A DNA stretch of 64,000 bases from contig NZ_KB849212.1 in assembly GCF_000368025.1 (NCBI RefSeq), positions 1,396,435 through 1,460,434 on the forward strand, read 5' to 3'. Positions 44,850 through 53,709 of the stretch are shown here, in pieces. The first letter of the stretch is position 1; each line of letters begins with the position of its first letter. Below the pieces are notes generated by a model. That model saw only the letters and a program-made list of their open reading frames with translations, had not been told where the DNA came from and ran no database searches. Source of the DNA: Acinetobacter parvus DSM 16617 = CIP 108168. Lineage in GTDB: Bacteria; Pseudomonadota; Gammaproteobacteria; Pseudomonadales; Moraxellaceae. Made by a program: the position numbers and the translations under genes.

Positions 44850-45569
44850 ATGTTAAAACAAACCTTGCTCTATACTGGTAAAGCAAAATCTGTCTATGAA
44901 ACAGATCATGCTGACCACCTGATTTTAGTCTTTCGTGATGATGCCTCTGCGTTCAATGGCGAAAAAATCGAACAACTAGATCGTAAAGGCAAGGTCAACA
45001 ACCGTTTTAACGCCTTTATCATGGAAAAACTGGCTGAAGCTGGCATTGAGACGCATTTTGAAAAACTGCTTTCTCCAACTGAAGTGCTGGTTAAGAAACT
45101 CCAGATGATTCCAGTTGAATGTGTGATTCGTAACTATGCTGCGGGTTCACTGTGCCGTCGCTTGGGTGTTGAGGAAGGCAAGGAACTGACGCCACCAACT
45201 TTCGAATTGTTCTTTAAGGACGATGCGCTTGGCGATCCAATGGTGAACGAGTCTCAGGCGATTGCCTTGGGTTGGGCGAATGCTGAACAGCTTGAAAAAA
45301 TGAAAGAGCTGACTTATCAGGTGAATGATGTGCTTAAAGCATTGTTCGACGCGGGCAACATGATTCTGGTTGACTTTAAACTTGAGTTTGGTGTGTTCCA
45401 TGACCGTATTGTACTGGGTGATGAGTTCTCTCCAGACGGTTGCCGTTTATGGGATAAAGACACCAAGAAAAAACTAGATAAAGACCGTTTCCGTCAGGGT
45501 TTAGGTGGTGTAGTTGAGGCCTATGAAGAAGTTGCTGCACGTTTGGGCATCAACCTAGATGATATCTAA
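44850..45569 (+). CDS. purC: SAICAR synthase
   Basis: A 239-aa purine-synthesis ligase joining CAIR with aspartate. It starts LLYTGKAKSVYETDHAD and continues FRDDASAFNGEK near residue 32. PVECVIRNYAAGSLCRRLG lies near 90 and ILVDFKLEFG near 172. AAAGG precedes ATG 44850; a longer frame from 44817 is less likely. A terminator follows. Confidence 0.95.
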   Translation: MLKQTLLYTGKAKSVYETDHADHLILVFRDDASAFNGEKIEQLDRKGKVNNRFNAFIMEKLAEAGIETHFEKLLSPTEVLVKKLQMIPVECVIRNYAAGSLCRRLGVEEGKELTPPTFELFFKDDALGDPMVNESQAIALGWANAEQLEKMKELTYQVNDVLKALFDAGNMILVDFKLEFGVFHDRIVLGDEFSPDGCRLWDKDTKKKLDKDRFRQGLGGVVEAYEEVAARLGINLDDI

Positions 45570-45596
45570 GCTTTTATAGAGCTTAAGTTTTCATAT

Positions 45597-45628
45597 AAAA
45601 AACCAGCCATTTAGGCTGGTTTTTTTAT
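45597..45628. terminator. Rho-independent terminator after purC
   Basis: AAAAAACCAGCC / GGCTGGTTTTTT around an ATTTA loop. Confidence 0.88.
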
Positions 45629-45644
45629 TATCGGTCAATTGAAC

Positions 45645-45983
45645 CTAGAACCGACTCGCCAATTGGTTTGAAATCTTGATTGCTGCATCATCCACATAAC
45701 GGCTATACGGATATGCCAGCATAATACTCATGATCACGGTAAAAAGACTTGCCCATAGTCCCGCACCACTCAGGACAAAGAACACAAAAACCGCGCCTGT
45801 TCCTGAATAGAAAAATGCCAGCGGCGAGTTGTGCAACTGGGCGAAAAGAGCATATTGCGGAACCGCACTTTCACCAAAATTATGAAGTTGTGGAAAGAAT
45901 GTCAGCGACAGGTGTGACAACACCACCGCAAGACAGGCAAGGCCCCGTATACTTTCCGCAGCATTAATTTTTTGGGTGGACAT
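45645..45983 (-). pseudogene. Acyltransferase-3 family gene with internal deletion
   Basis: A 112-aa in-frame remnant. Residues 1-75 are the normal N-terminus of an OafA-type membrane acyltransferase (INAAESIRGLACLAVVLSHL, then FYSGTGAVFVFFVLSG). The next residues jump to what reads as the C-terminal span and tail of the same family: TVIMSIMLAYPYSRYVDDAA, then IKISNQL. Full-length members have about 350 aa, so roughly two thirds of the gene are missing. The product would lack most of the membrane domain and should be inactive. Confidence 0.72.
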
Positions 45984-46106
45984 TGATGGAACTTTATCAT
46001 CCGTGATAAACGGCGATGATGCGTTGTTTTATATGAAGTGTCTAGTATCACTATAAAAATATCTGTCCATTTGCCTGCTACATTATAGACCCAGACCAGC
46101 TCAGAG

Positions 46107-47381
46107 TTATTGCTGCTGTTCCTGCTGCCAACGACGTTGCTGCAAACGTTCGCCCTCAACTTCACGCTTGTTTCTGGCAGATTCATACAGCTTAGTGCCT
46201 TTTAACTCAGGCGGCAGATATTCCTGCATCACAAAATGCTCTGGGAAATTGTGTGGATACAGATAATCCACGCCATAGCCCTGCTGTTTCATCAACTTGG
46301 TCGGTGCATTGCGTAAATGCAAAGGCACAGGCAAATTCGCTGTTTTATCTGCCAGTTCCAGCGCGCGATTGATGGCTAAATAGGTACTGTTACTTTTCGG
46401 GCTGGTGGCCAAATACACCGCACATTGCCCCAGAATAATCCGAGCTTCGGGCATACCCACCGCCTGCACTGAACGGAAACATTCGCCTGCCAGCAACAAG
46501 GCATTGGGATTGGAATTACCAATATCTTCTGAAGCGGCAATCAACATGCGACGGGCGATAAACACAGGGTCTTCGCCCCCCTTGAGCATGCGAGCCATCC
46601 AGTACAATGTTGCATCTGGATCACTGCCCCGAATCGACTTGATAAATGCTGAGATAATGTCGTAGTGCTGCTCGCCTGACTTGTCATAACGCGCAATATT
46701 CTGCTGTGCCACCCTGACCACGATGGCATTGGTCACGATATTTTCAATATCGGGCTCAAAGGTACTGGCAATCAGGTCAATCAGGTTGAGTGCCTTGCGG
46801 GCATCTCCTGCGGCAAACTGAACCAACGCATCATATTCCTCAATCTGGATATGCCGTTGCCTTAAAAATGAATCAGTTTGAATCGCCCTATTGATCAGGG
46901 TTTGAATCGCATCCGCATCCAGACTGTTCAGGGTATAGACCTGACAACGGGACAACAGTGCGCTATTGACCTCAAAGGATGGATTTTCAGTGGTGGCCCC
47001 GATCAGGGTAATTTTGCCTTTCTCCACCGCACCCAGTAAGGCGTCCTGCTGCGACTTATTAAAACGGTGAATTTCGTCAATAAACACTATTGGCGTAAGC
47101 AGATCACCACTTTCGGCAATCACTTCGCGCAGTTCTTTCACACCTGTATTCAGTGCAGACAGGCTAATGAAAGGACGATCCACCGCCTGAGCCAGCAATA
47201 GGGCAATGGTGGTTTTACCTACTCCAGGAGGCCCCCAGAAAATGATCGATGGCAAATGTCCTTGATCAATCATCTGGCGCAAGGGTGCATGCTCACCCAG
47301 CAAATGATCCTGCCCGATGATTTCGGATAAATCACGGGGACGTAAGCGTTCAGGAAGTGGAATATGCGTATCTGACATCAT
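46107..47381 (-). CDS. rarA: Replication-associated recombination protein A (AAA+ ATPase)
   Basis: A 424-aa AAA+ protein of the RarA/MgsA/WRNIP1 group acting at stalled forks. Motifs: LRPRDLSEIIGQDHLLG, Walker A GPPGVGKTT near residue 51, Walker B VFIDEIHRFNKSQQDALL near 97, sensor 1 LIGATTENPSFEVN near 128, and LSRCQVYTL. The C-terminal tetramerisation part includes ASEDIGNSNPNALLLA and YPHNFPEHFV. The tail is glutamine-rich. Two adjacent ATGs (47381, 47378) can start it. Confidence 0.94.
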   Translation of the reverse strand: MMSDTHIPLPERLRPRDLSEIIGQDHLLGEHAPLRQMIDQGHLPSIIFWGPPGVGKTTIALLLAQAVDRPFISLSALNTGVKELREVIAESGDLLTPIVFIDEIHRFNKSQQDALLGAVEKGKITLIGATTENPSFEVNSALLSRCQVYTLNSLDADAIQTLINRAIQTDSFLRQRHIQIEEYDALVQFAAGDARKALNLIDLIASTFEPDIENIVTNAIVVRVAQQNIARYDKSGEQHYDIISAFIKSIRGSDPDATLYWMARMLKGGEDPVFIARRMLIAASEDIGNSNPNALLLAGECFRSVQAVGMPEARIILGQCAVYLATSPKSNSTYLAINRALELADKTANLPVPLHLRNAPTKLMKQQGYGVDYLYPHNFPEHFVMQEYLPPELKGTKLYESARNKREVEGERLQQRRWQQEQQQ

Positions 47382-47461
47382 CAAGGGCTTTCTGCTGTTT
47401 TATCCTAGTCTATTGCGTCTGGCGCAAATCTACAATTTGAATCTGCATGCACTGCGTCATT

Positions 47462-47790
47462 CTATTGCGCACTGCTTGCTTCAATGAGCTGCTGCACCAC
47501 TTCATAGCTGGCTTTAATCCTTGCCTCATTGGGGAAATTGGTATTGGCAAGCTTCACGAGGCCAATTTTTTGCTGGGGAATAAAGGCGACATGAGCAGCA
47601 AAGCCATTGGTGGCACCTGTTTTAACTGCTGCACATTGATATGGACATCCAGAAATTTCAGCATATCCGAGCTGGTGCTTTTTATGCCATCAGCTTCAGC
47701 ATCAAACATGCCTGCTGACACTCGAATCGGCTGATCATTTTTATAGCCTCATGCATATTGCGATTGCTGCTGTTCAGGTACATGAATAAC
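47462..47790 (-). pseudogene. Remnant of a class C (ADC-like) beta-lactamase
   Basis: Reading the minus strand in two frames gives the C-terminal part of an AmpC-type enzyme. The upstream piece has VPEQQQSQYA-stop-GYKNDQPIRVSAG, then MFDAEADGIKSTSSDMLKFL. After a shift or deletion near 47630 the KTG active-site box follows (VKTGATNGFAAHVAF), then GLVKLANTNFPNEARIKASY and an ordinary C-terminus with stop at 47464-47462. The N-terminal half with the SxxK serine is gone. A TGA replaces the expected tryptophan. This fills most of the 515-bp gap between rarA and the sugar dehydrogenase gene. Confidence 0.8.
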
Positions 47791-47900
47791 TGATGCCACG
47801 CACCTAGCCTATATGTTGTAAATTTTCAAAAATTCAAACACAACATATTGTGGTGAAAGTGCCCAAAAATGCACTTACTGCGTAACATCAGTAATTAAGT

Positions 47901-49064
47901 TTATTTGGCACTCAGTTTAAGTAATTTTGCTTTAGGGCCATCTTCAATCACCCAGATTGAACCATCCTGTGCCTGATGCAGGCCACGGATACGCTGTTTC
48001 ATGTCCAGTCGCTGCACTTCCCTGACAGGCTTGGCATTTAGATCAACCACAATAATCGCCTCGGAGGACAATCCACCAATAAGGGCTTTTTGTTGCCACA
48101 AGGGAAATTGATTGCCTGTATAAATCATCAGACTGGAGGGTGAAATGACAGGTGTCCAGTCAATCTCAGGTGCCTTAAATTCTGGATGGGTATGATGGTC
48201 AGGAATCGGCAAGCCTGAATAATGATCACCATTGGAGACAATCGGATAGCCATAATTTTCTCCTTTAACGATACGATTTAGCTCATCACCGCCTTTTGGC
48301 CCCATCTCCACCACCCAAAGCTGCCCCTGCGGATCAAAGGCCATGCCCAGTGGATTACGATGACCCAGTGACCAAATTTGCGCCGTGACACCGCCTTGCT
48401 GGATAAATGGATTATCTTTGACTGGCGTAGCATCGTCATTTAGACGCAGAACCTTACCTAGATTGCTTTGCATATCCTGAGCAGGATCAAATTTTTGTCG
48501 CTCGCCTGAACTGACCCATAATTTTCCATCAGGCCCAAACATCATCCGATGGCCGTAATGCCCCTGCCCTGAGACTTTCGGCACTTGTTGCCAGATGGTT
48601 TTTAAATCGGTCAGTTTTGGCTGTGCAGGATTGGATAAATCCAGCTTTGCCCGTGAAATTTCCGCTCCATAGCCATCCTGTCCTTTGCTGGCATAACTTA
48701 AATACAGCCAGTGATTATTCTGAAAATCAGGATGTAAAATGACATCGCCCAAGCCGCCCTGTCCACCATAACTCACCGCAGGAACAGCACTGACATTGAC
48801 AATACTTTTGGTTTTTGGATCGAATAATTTTAATTGTCCCTTACGTTCTGTGATCAGTAGATGCTGGTCAGGCAAGCTGCTGATGGCCCACGGTTCATTG
48901 AACTGGGCAATCGTTTCAACACGATAGCTTTGTGCGATATTGTTTTGGGCACTTGTTTGTGCCGCGTCCTGTTTAGGAGTTCCTGAATTGGTTTCACTGG
49001 AACCACAGGCCAGCAAAAATAAAAAACTGCTGCACAGAAAAGGGGTTGCCATCCATTTAATCAC
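47901..49064 (-). CDS. PQQ-dependent soluble aldose dehydrogenase-like lipoprotein
   Basis: A 387-aa protein of the YliI/Asd beta-propeller family. A lipoprotein signal ends FLFLLACGSS (cysteine near residue 20). Propeller motifs follow: EPWAISSLPDQHLLITERKG, GGQGGLGDVILHPDF, HRMMFGPDGKLWVSSGER and WSLGHRNPLGMAFDPQGQLW, then EMGPKGGDELN. These enzymes oxidise aldose sugars with PQQ and calcium (family knowledge). It is transcribed alone. Confidence 0.88.
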   Translation of the reverse strand: MIKWMATPFLCSSFLFLLACGSSETNSGTPKQDAAQTSAQNNIAQSYRVETIAQFNEPWAISSLPDQHLLITERKGQLKLFDPKTKSIVNVSAVPAVSYGGQGGLGDVILHPDFQNNHWLYLSYASKGQDGYGAEISRAKLDLSNPAQPKLTDLKTIWQQVPKVSGQGHYGHRMMFGPDGKLWVSSGERQKFDPAQDMQSNLGKVLRLNDDATPVKDNPFIQQGGVTAQIWSLGHRNPLGMAFDPQGQLWVVEMGPKGGDELNRIVKGENYGYPIVSNGDHYSGLPIPDHHTHPEFKAPEIDWTPVISPSSLMIYTGNQFPLWQQKALIGGLSSEAIIVVDLNAKPVREVQRLDMKQRIRGLHQAQDGSIWVIEDGPKAKLLKLSAK

Positions 49065-49163
49065 TGTCTATCTCCCTGTTTATACGATTTATTTTACGGA
49101 GATTAGCCAGTAACAATGCTGTAGAAATGTTGCTTTATGCAATACCAATCGTTAAGTTCATGC

Positions 49164-49616
49164 TTAACGCACCCAGCGCACAATATAGTCCTCAATCTGT
49201 TCCTGATCGACCTCATCTTCTGAAATACAACGTCCAGCGGCCGATTTCTTCGCCTTGATCACACTCTGGCGTGAGCCTGTGTTCAGGTAATGCCAGGAGG
49301 GCAGGTTTTTCCCATCCTTTAAGCGACGGTAAGCACAGCTTGGCGGCAGCCATGAAATGGTCTGCAAGCGTTCTGGCGTGAGTTGGATACAGTCAGGCAC
49401 CCGTTGCTGGCGGTTTGGATAATCTGAACAGCGTGCCGTTTTACAGTCCAGTAATTTACATGCCACCTTGGTATAGGCCACCTCAGCAGTGTCCTCATCC
49501 TCAAGCTTGACCAGACAGCACAAACCACAACCATCGCACAAGGCTTCCCATTCAGTCAGGCTAAGCTGCTCAAGTGGGTAGTGTTTCCAGAAGTTTGGAC
49601 GGAGTTCAGATGACAT
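49164..49616 (-). CDS. ycgN: YcgN family cysteine-cluster protein
   Basis: A 150-aa protein of the YkgJ/YcgN (UPF0260) type with the pattern ALCDGCGLCCLVKLED near residue 25. CKLLDCKTARCSDYPNR follows near 53, PDCIQLTP near 74, and WLPPSCAYRRL near 89. The spaced cysteines probably bind a metal or iron-sulfur centre. The function is unknown. Confidence 0.9.
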   Translation of the reverse strand: MSSELRPNFWKHYPLEQLSLTEWEALCDGCGLCCLVKLEDEDTAEVAYTKVACKLLDCKTARCSDYPNRQQRVPDCIQLTPERLQTISWLPPSCAYRRLKDGKNLPSWHYLNTGSRQSVIKAKKSAAGRCISEDEVDQEQIEDYIVRWVR

Positions 49617-49801
49617 AGGCCGTTTTTCAGTTTCAGTTTGAGCTGATTATAACATTGACCAGACTTCTGATGGGCCAGCGCAGTGATCTGTTCATTAACA
49701 ATTCTTTAACTATTACACACTCATACCACAGAAACAGTACATTTTATTCAGAAAAGTCAAGATATATTTTAAACATAACGAAAAATTGAGGAGATATTAA
49801 T

Positions 49802-49960
49802 ATGTTCCGTTGGGCTATTATTTTTGCAGTTATTGCATTAATCGCCAGCTTGTTGGGTTTTGGTGGTGTTGCAGGTTTATCTAAAGACTTTGCTGTGATT
49901 TTACTCGTGGTTGCCGTAATTTTGGCAATTGTTGGTTTTATTTCCAGAGGTCGAGTCTAA
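49802..49960 (+). CDS. DUF1328 small membrane protein
   Basis: A 52-aa protein with two membrane spans: FRWAIIFAVIALIASLLGFG, then GVAGLSKDFAVILLVVAV and AIVGFISRGRV. It matches the DUF1328/YtjA (UPF0391) pattern in length and sequence. GAGGAG at 49787-49792 is a strong ribosome site, and a terminator follows. These proteins are often stress-induced; the role is unknown. Confidence 0.85.
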   Translation: MFRWAIIFAVIALIASLLGFGGVAGLSKDFAVILLVVAVILAIVGFISRGRV

Positions 49961-49978
49961 AAAAATTTTAGAGAGAAT

Positions 49979-50010
49979 AAAAAAGAAGAATTTAATATTC
50001 TTCTTTTTTT
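49979..50010 (+). terminator. Rho-independent terminator
   Basis: AAAGAAGAAT / ATTCTTCTTT hairpin with a T-run after the DUF1328 gene. Confidence 0.72.
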
Positions 50011-50108
50011 ATTGATAAAAATCATGTTTCTATTTATTTCTTCTCCAGCAAACCATTATTTTTATGTTTTAATCAATGCATTCTAACAATACAGATCAGG
50101 ACAATAGA

Positions 50109-50846
50109 ATGAACTTTGCCATCCATACCCGTGAAATTGAATATAGCGCTCCAGATGGCGAACGCCTTATTGGCTATTTTGCTGCACCTGTTACAGATGA
50201 ACCTGTTGCAGGTGTGATTGTTGCACCTGAATGGTGGGGTCGTAATGACTATACAGAACAGCGCGCCCGTGAGTTGGCGGAGCATGGCTTTGCTGCGCTG
50301 GCGATTGACATGTATGGCGACAAGAAAGTTACTACGGATGTACCACAAGCCTTAGCATGGATGATGCAAACATTTGATCATGTAGACACCGTGGTTGATC
50401 GTGCTCAAGCAGGCTTAGATGCTTTAAAAGCACAACCAGAGGTCAATACTGAAAAATTGGCAGCAATTGGTTTTTGCTATGGTGGTAAAGTTGTTCTGGA
50501 TTTGGCGCGATCTGGTGCCGATTTGAAAGCTGTGGTGACTTTCCATGCGAATTTAAGCCCGAAAGCACCTGCACAAAAAGGAAAAATTCAGGCTGAAATT
50601 CTTGTATTACATGGTGAGATTGACACCATGGTTTCTTTGGATGATGTCGAAAGCTTCCGTCAGGAAATGCATGACGCAGAAGTGGATCATGAAGTGATTA
50701 TTTTTGAGGATGCCAAACACGGTTTTAGTAATCCGCTTGCTGATGAACGGGCCAAAGCCAATAATGTTGACTTAGGCTATAACGCCGAGGCTGAACGTCA
50801 GGGTCTTGAAGCCATGTATGAGTTGTTAGATAAGCATTTGAAGTAA
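50109..50846 (+). CDS. Dienelactone hydrolase family protein
   Basis: A 245-aa alpha/beta hydrolase. The oxyanion region is VIVAPEWWGRNDYTEQRA near residue 38. The nucleophile is cysteine in AAIGFCYGGKVVL near residue 125, as in dienelactone hydrolase. The aspartate lies in HGEIDTMVS near 180 and the histidine in EDAKHGFSNP near 205. The substrate is unknown. ATG 50109 follows AGGA; the frame opens earlier at 50076. Confidence 0.88.
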   Translation: MNFAIHTREIEYSAPDGERLIGYFAAPVTDEPVAGVIVAPEWWGRNDYTEQRARELAEHGFAALAIDMYGDKKVTTDVPQALAWMMQTFDHVDTVVDRAQAGLDALKAQPEVNTEKLAAIGFCYGGKVVLDLARSGADLKAVVTFHANLSPKAPAQKGKIQAEILVLHGEIDTMVSLDDVESFRQEMHDAEVDHEVIIFEDAKHGFSNPLADERAKANNVDLGYNAEAERQGLEAMYELLDKHLK

Positions 50847-50932
50847 TCGGTAAATACAAAATTTAGGTTCTCGGAAATAGCTGCTAGTGCAAATCTGAGA
50901 TCTAAAATTTTGAAAATATTTGCTCGTGCAAA

Positions 50933-51027
50933 GGCGGCATGGATGCCGCCTGTTTGGCTGCGGCATCAAGGATGTGCCGTCAGCCAAACAAAGGATTTTT
51001 GCTTACTTTTCATCCTTGAAAAGTAAG
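50933..51027. repeat. Three consecutive hairpins (REP-like intergenic element)
   Basis: Hairpin 1: GGCGGCAT/ATGCCGCC (50933-50950). Hairpin 2: TGTTTGGCTG (50951-50960) with CAGCCAAACA (50981-50990), plus inner CGGCA/TGCCG. Hairpin 3: CTTACTTTTCA/TGAAAAGTAAG (51002-51027). The 378-bp region 50847-51224 has no gene. Confidence 0.6.
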
Positions 51028-51224
51028 TCCAGCTGAAAGCTTATCCTAAAATTGGAGGAGTACTCGGCATGACTCCATTTAGAAGAAACTATACAGCCTC
51101 ATAAGCCATACGAAATCAAATATAATTTGCGTAAGCGATGCCTTATTTTTGACGGGTCAAAAGTAACAAAACCCCTCTCCCCATTTCCGCTATACTACCC
51201 CTCTGCTTTTGATTGTTCTGATTC

Positions 51225-52262
51225 ATGCCTGATTTTTCATTTTCTGACGCACTCCTGACATGGTACGACCAACATGGTCGCCATAACCTGCCTTGGCAAA
51301 TTGCCGATAATCCCTACAAGGTCTGGGTCTCAGAAATAATGCTGCAACAAACTCAAGTTAAAACTGTTCTGCAATATTTTGATCGCTTTATTGAAAGATT
51401 TCCGACTGTACAGGATTTAGGCCAAGCCAGTTGGGAGGATGTTGCGCCTTATTGGGCAGGTCTAGGCTACTATGCCCGTGCGCGTAACCTGCATAAAGCC
51501 GCAGCCATTGTCAGTCAACAAGGTAAATTTCCTGAAACATTAGAACAGTGGATTGAATTACCAGGCATTGGTCGTTCAACTGCTGGTGCATTAATGTCTC
51601 TTGGCTTACGACAATATGGCGTGATTATGGATGGCAATGTAAAACGGGTTTTAGCACGTTTTTTTGCGATTGAAGATGACCTGTCCAAACCACAAAATGA
51701 ACGCAAGCTTTGGGAAATTGCCGAGCAACTTTGCCCTGAACAGCGCAACCATGACTATACTCAGGCAATCATGGATTTGGGTGCAACGATTTGTACCCCG
51801 AAAAAGCCTTTATGTCTTTACTGCCCGATGCAGCAACATTGTCAGGCCTATCAACAAGGGCTTGAACAGGAACTGCCATTCAAAAAGGCCAAGAAACCCG
51901 TTCCTGTCAGAACGGCTGATGTGGTTGTGATCCAGTCGGGTGATGAATGGTTTTGGCAACAGCGTGAGGCACATGGGTTATGGGGCGGATTGTATTGCCT
52001 GCCGATCATTGAGCAGGCAACCGAATTACAACAGATTGAGCAGCACTTTAAGCTGCAAGCTCAAGTATCATCTTTGCAGATTAGCCATAGTTTCACTCAT
52101 TTCACATGGGTGCTCAATGAAAAACTGTTCCACGTGGAACATGACCAAAAAGAACAGCTCAGCATTGAACTGAATGGAATATGGCTCTGTCCAGAAGCCG
52201 CGATTGCCAAAGGCATTCCAACGGCCATGAAAAAACTGATTACAGCCAAACAAAAGGCCTAA
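51225..52262 (+). CDS. mutY: A/G-specific adenine glycosylase
   Basis: A 345-aa base-excision enzyme removing adenine opposite 8-oxoguanine. It has HNLPWQIADNPYKVWVSEIMLQQTQV near residue 19 and the helix-hairpin-helix LPGIGRSTAGALMSL near 110, followed by the catalytic aspartate in VIMDGNVKRVLAR near 134. The [4Fe-4S] ligands are C-x6-C-x2-C-x5-C in CTPKKPLCLYCPMQQHC near 188. The C-terminal Nudix-like domain has WFWQQREAHGLWGGLYCLP. Length is normal. Confidence 0.95.
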   Translation: MPDFSFSDALLTWYDQHGRHNLPWQIADNPYKVWVSEIMLQQTQVKTVLQYFDRFIERFPTVQDLGQASWEDVAPYWAGLGYYARARNLHKAAAIVSQQGKFPETLEQWIELPGIGRSTAGALMSLGLRQYGVIMDGNVKRVLARFFAIEDDLSKPQNERKLWEIAEQLCPEQRNHDYTQAIMDLGATICTPKKPLCLYCPMQQHCQAYQQGLEQELPFKKAKKPVPVRTADVVVIQSGDEWFWQQREAHGLWGGLYCLPIIEQATELQQIEQHFKLQAQVSSLQISHSFTHFTWVLNEKLFHVEHDQKEQLSIELNGIWLCPEAAIAKGIPTAMKKLITAKQKA

Positions 52263-52299
52263 AACCTGCATGCTGTAAATTCGAACGCAAGGAGTTTGT

Positions 52300-52836
52300 G
52301 TGCGTTACCCGATTTGCTATACGGTTCTTGCCATGCTGATGCTAATCTTTTCAGCATGTACCACTGCACCAAAGAAGCCTGCATCCTTGCCAAATGCACA
52401 GGTGAACAAACTTAAAATGATGCGTCTGGACAGCCGCCTGCCTGTTCCTGTCAAGGGGATCAGTCGCAATCAATTGCGTGATACCTGGGGTTCGGCACGC
52501 AGTCATGGTCGCAGCCATGAAGGCATTGACATCATGGCGGAGCGTGGCACGAAAGTGTATAGTGCCACTGAGGGCTTAGTGGCTGATTTACGTAATAATA
52601 ATTTAGGTGGTAAGGTCATCTGGATTCTTGGGCCATCTGGTTCTTGGCACTACTATGCCCATTTAGATGGTCATAAACGGGGGCTTAATGTGGGGGATTA
52701 TGTTCATAAGGGCGACCTCATTGGTTATGTAGGCAATACAGGCAATGCTCGTGCGACTGCCCCACATTTACATTATGGTATTTATTTAAATGGCAAAGGG
52801 CGTGGAGCAGTCAATCCATACTCATATTTACGTTAG
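52300..52836 (+). CDS. M23 family metallopeptidase lipoprotein
   Basis: A 178-aa protein. The lipoprotein signal ends LMLIFSACTT (cysteine near residue 20). The LytM/M23 domain has the zinc ligands HEGIDIM near residue 73 and HLHYG near 153, with GSWHYYAHLDGH near 122. It probably cuts peptide cross-links of the cell wall. The HxxxD and HxH motifs are complete, so it should be active. GTG 52300 follows GGAG. It is followed by a small gene after 9 bp. Confidence 0.88.
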   Translation: MRYPICYTVLAMLMLIFSACTTAPKKPASLPNAQVNKLKMMRLDSRLPVPVKGISRNQLRDTWGSARSHGRSHEGIDIMAERGTKVYSATEGLVADLRNNNLGGKVIWILGPSGSWHYYAHLDGHKRGLNVGDYVHKGDLIGYVGNTGNARATAPHLHYGIYLNGKGRGAVNPYSYLR

Positions 52837-52845
52837 GAACACAGC

Positions 52846-53091
52846 ATGTCAGAAGCATTGATTGAACGACTGGTTAAATTTGCAGAGTCTGGAAATCAAC
52901 AGAAAATCATCATCAATGGTACAAGCTATCAAGGCTGGATTATGGAAATTACCGAAGATGCTCTGCTGATTAGCACAGGTTTTGCAGATAAATCAGGCAA
53001 GGACTTTTGGCTTAAATTTACTGATTTAACCACAGCGGAATTGTATTATTGGGATACCCGTCAAGATGACTGGGTCACATTCAAACTCTAA
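52846..53091 (+). CDS. Small conserved hypothetical protein
   Basis: An 81-aa acidic, beta-rich protein: QKIIINGTSYQGWIMEITED, then ALLISTGFADKSGKDFWLKF and LYYWDTRQDDWVTF. The strand pattern suggests a small barrel (SH3/Sm-like; inference). The start follows AGGAAC. It is tightly linked to the M23 gene and followed by tag. I know no function. Confidence 0.72.
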   Translation: MSEALIERLVKFAESGNQQKIIINGTSYQGWIMEITEDALLISTGFADKSGKDFWLKFTDLTTAELYYWDTRQDDWVTFKL

Positions 53092-53127
53092 ATTTTTCCC
53101 TGATAATAACAATAGGAAGCATCCAAT

Positions 53128-53682
53128 ATGACAATTCAACGCTGTGGCTGGTGTTCCTCTGATCCGCTCTATATCACCTACCATGATAAAGAATGGGGCA
53201 AGCCCGAGCATAATGAAGCACAGCTGTTTGAGATGCTGTGCCTTGAGGGGCAGCAGGCAGGCTTGTCATGGATTACCGTATTGAAAAAACGTGAAAACTA
53301 CCGCACACATTTCTTTCAATATCCCATCACGCAGATTGCCACCCTCAGCGATGAGCAACTGGAAAATAAGCTTAGTGATGCAGGCCTTATCCGCCATTTA
53401 GGTAAATTAAAAGCCATTCGGGATAATGCGATTGCATGGCTCAAGCTTAAGGATGAGGTAGATGATGTCTCCTCTTGGCTTTGGAGTTTTGTCGATCATC
53501 AAACACCAAATAATGTTGTGCTGAATTACCGTGATGCACCTGCACAAACCGCAATCAGCCAGAAATTGTCCAAAACCTTAAAAAAACGTGGTTTTAAGTT
53601 TGTTGGACCAACCACCTGCTATGCCTTTATGCAGGCAGTGGGAATGGTTAACGATCACGAAAATCATTGTGAGTTTAAATAA
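53128..53682 (+). CDS. tag: DNA-3-methyladenine glycosylase I
   Basis: A 184-aa alkylation-repair glycosylase. CGWCSSDPLYITYHDKEWG at residues 5-23 holds zinc ligands. LFEMLCLEGQQAGLSWITVLKKR lies near 35-57, the catalytic region, and FKFVGPTTCYAFMQAVGMVNDH near 155, followed by the zinc-binding HENHC end. It is one of several DNA-repair genes here with mutY. Confidence 0.94.
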   Translation: MTIQRCGWCSSDPLYITYHDKEWGKPEHNEAQLFEMLCLEGQQAGLSWITVLKKRENYRTHFFQYPITQIATLSDEQLENKLSDAGLIRHLGKLKAIRDNAIAWLKLKDEVDDVSSWLWSFVDHQTPNNVVLNYRDAPAQTAISQKLSKTLKKRGFKFVGPTTCYAFMQAVGMVNDHENHCEFK

Positions 53683-53709
53683 TCCATTCTTTATAAAAGG
53701 AAAATAATA

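Noticed and set aside
47447..47734. Plus-strand 95-aa open frame
   Set aside because: It is antisense to the beta-lactamase remnant, whose minus-strand reading has clear family motifs; the plus-strand product resembles nothing.
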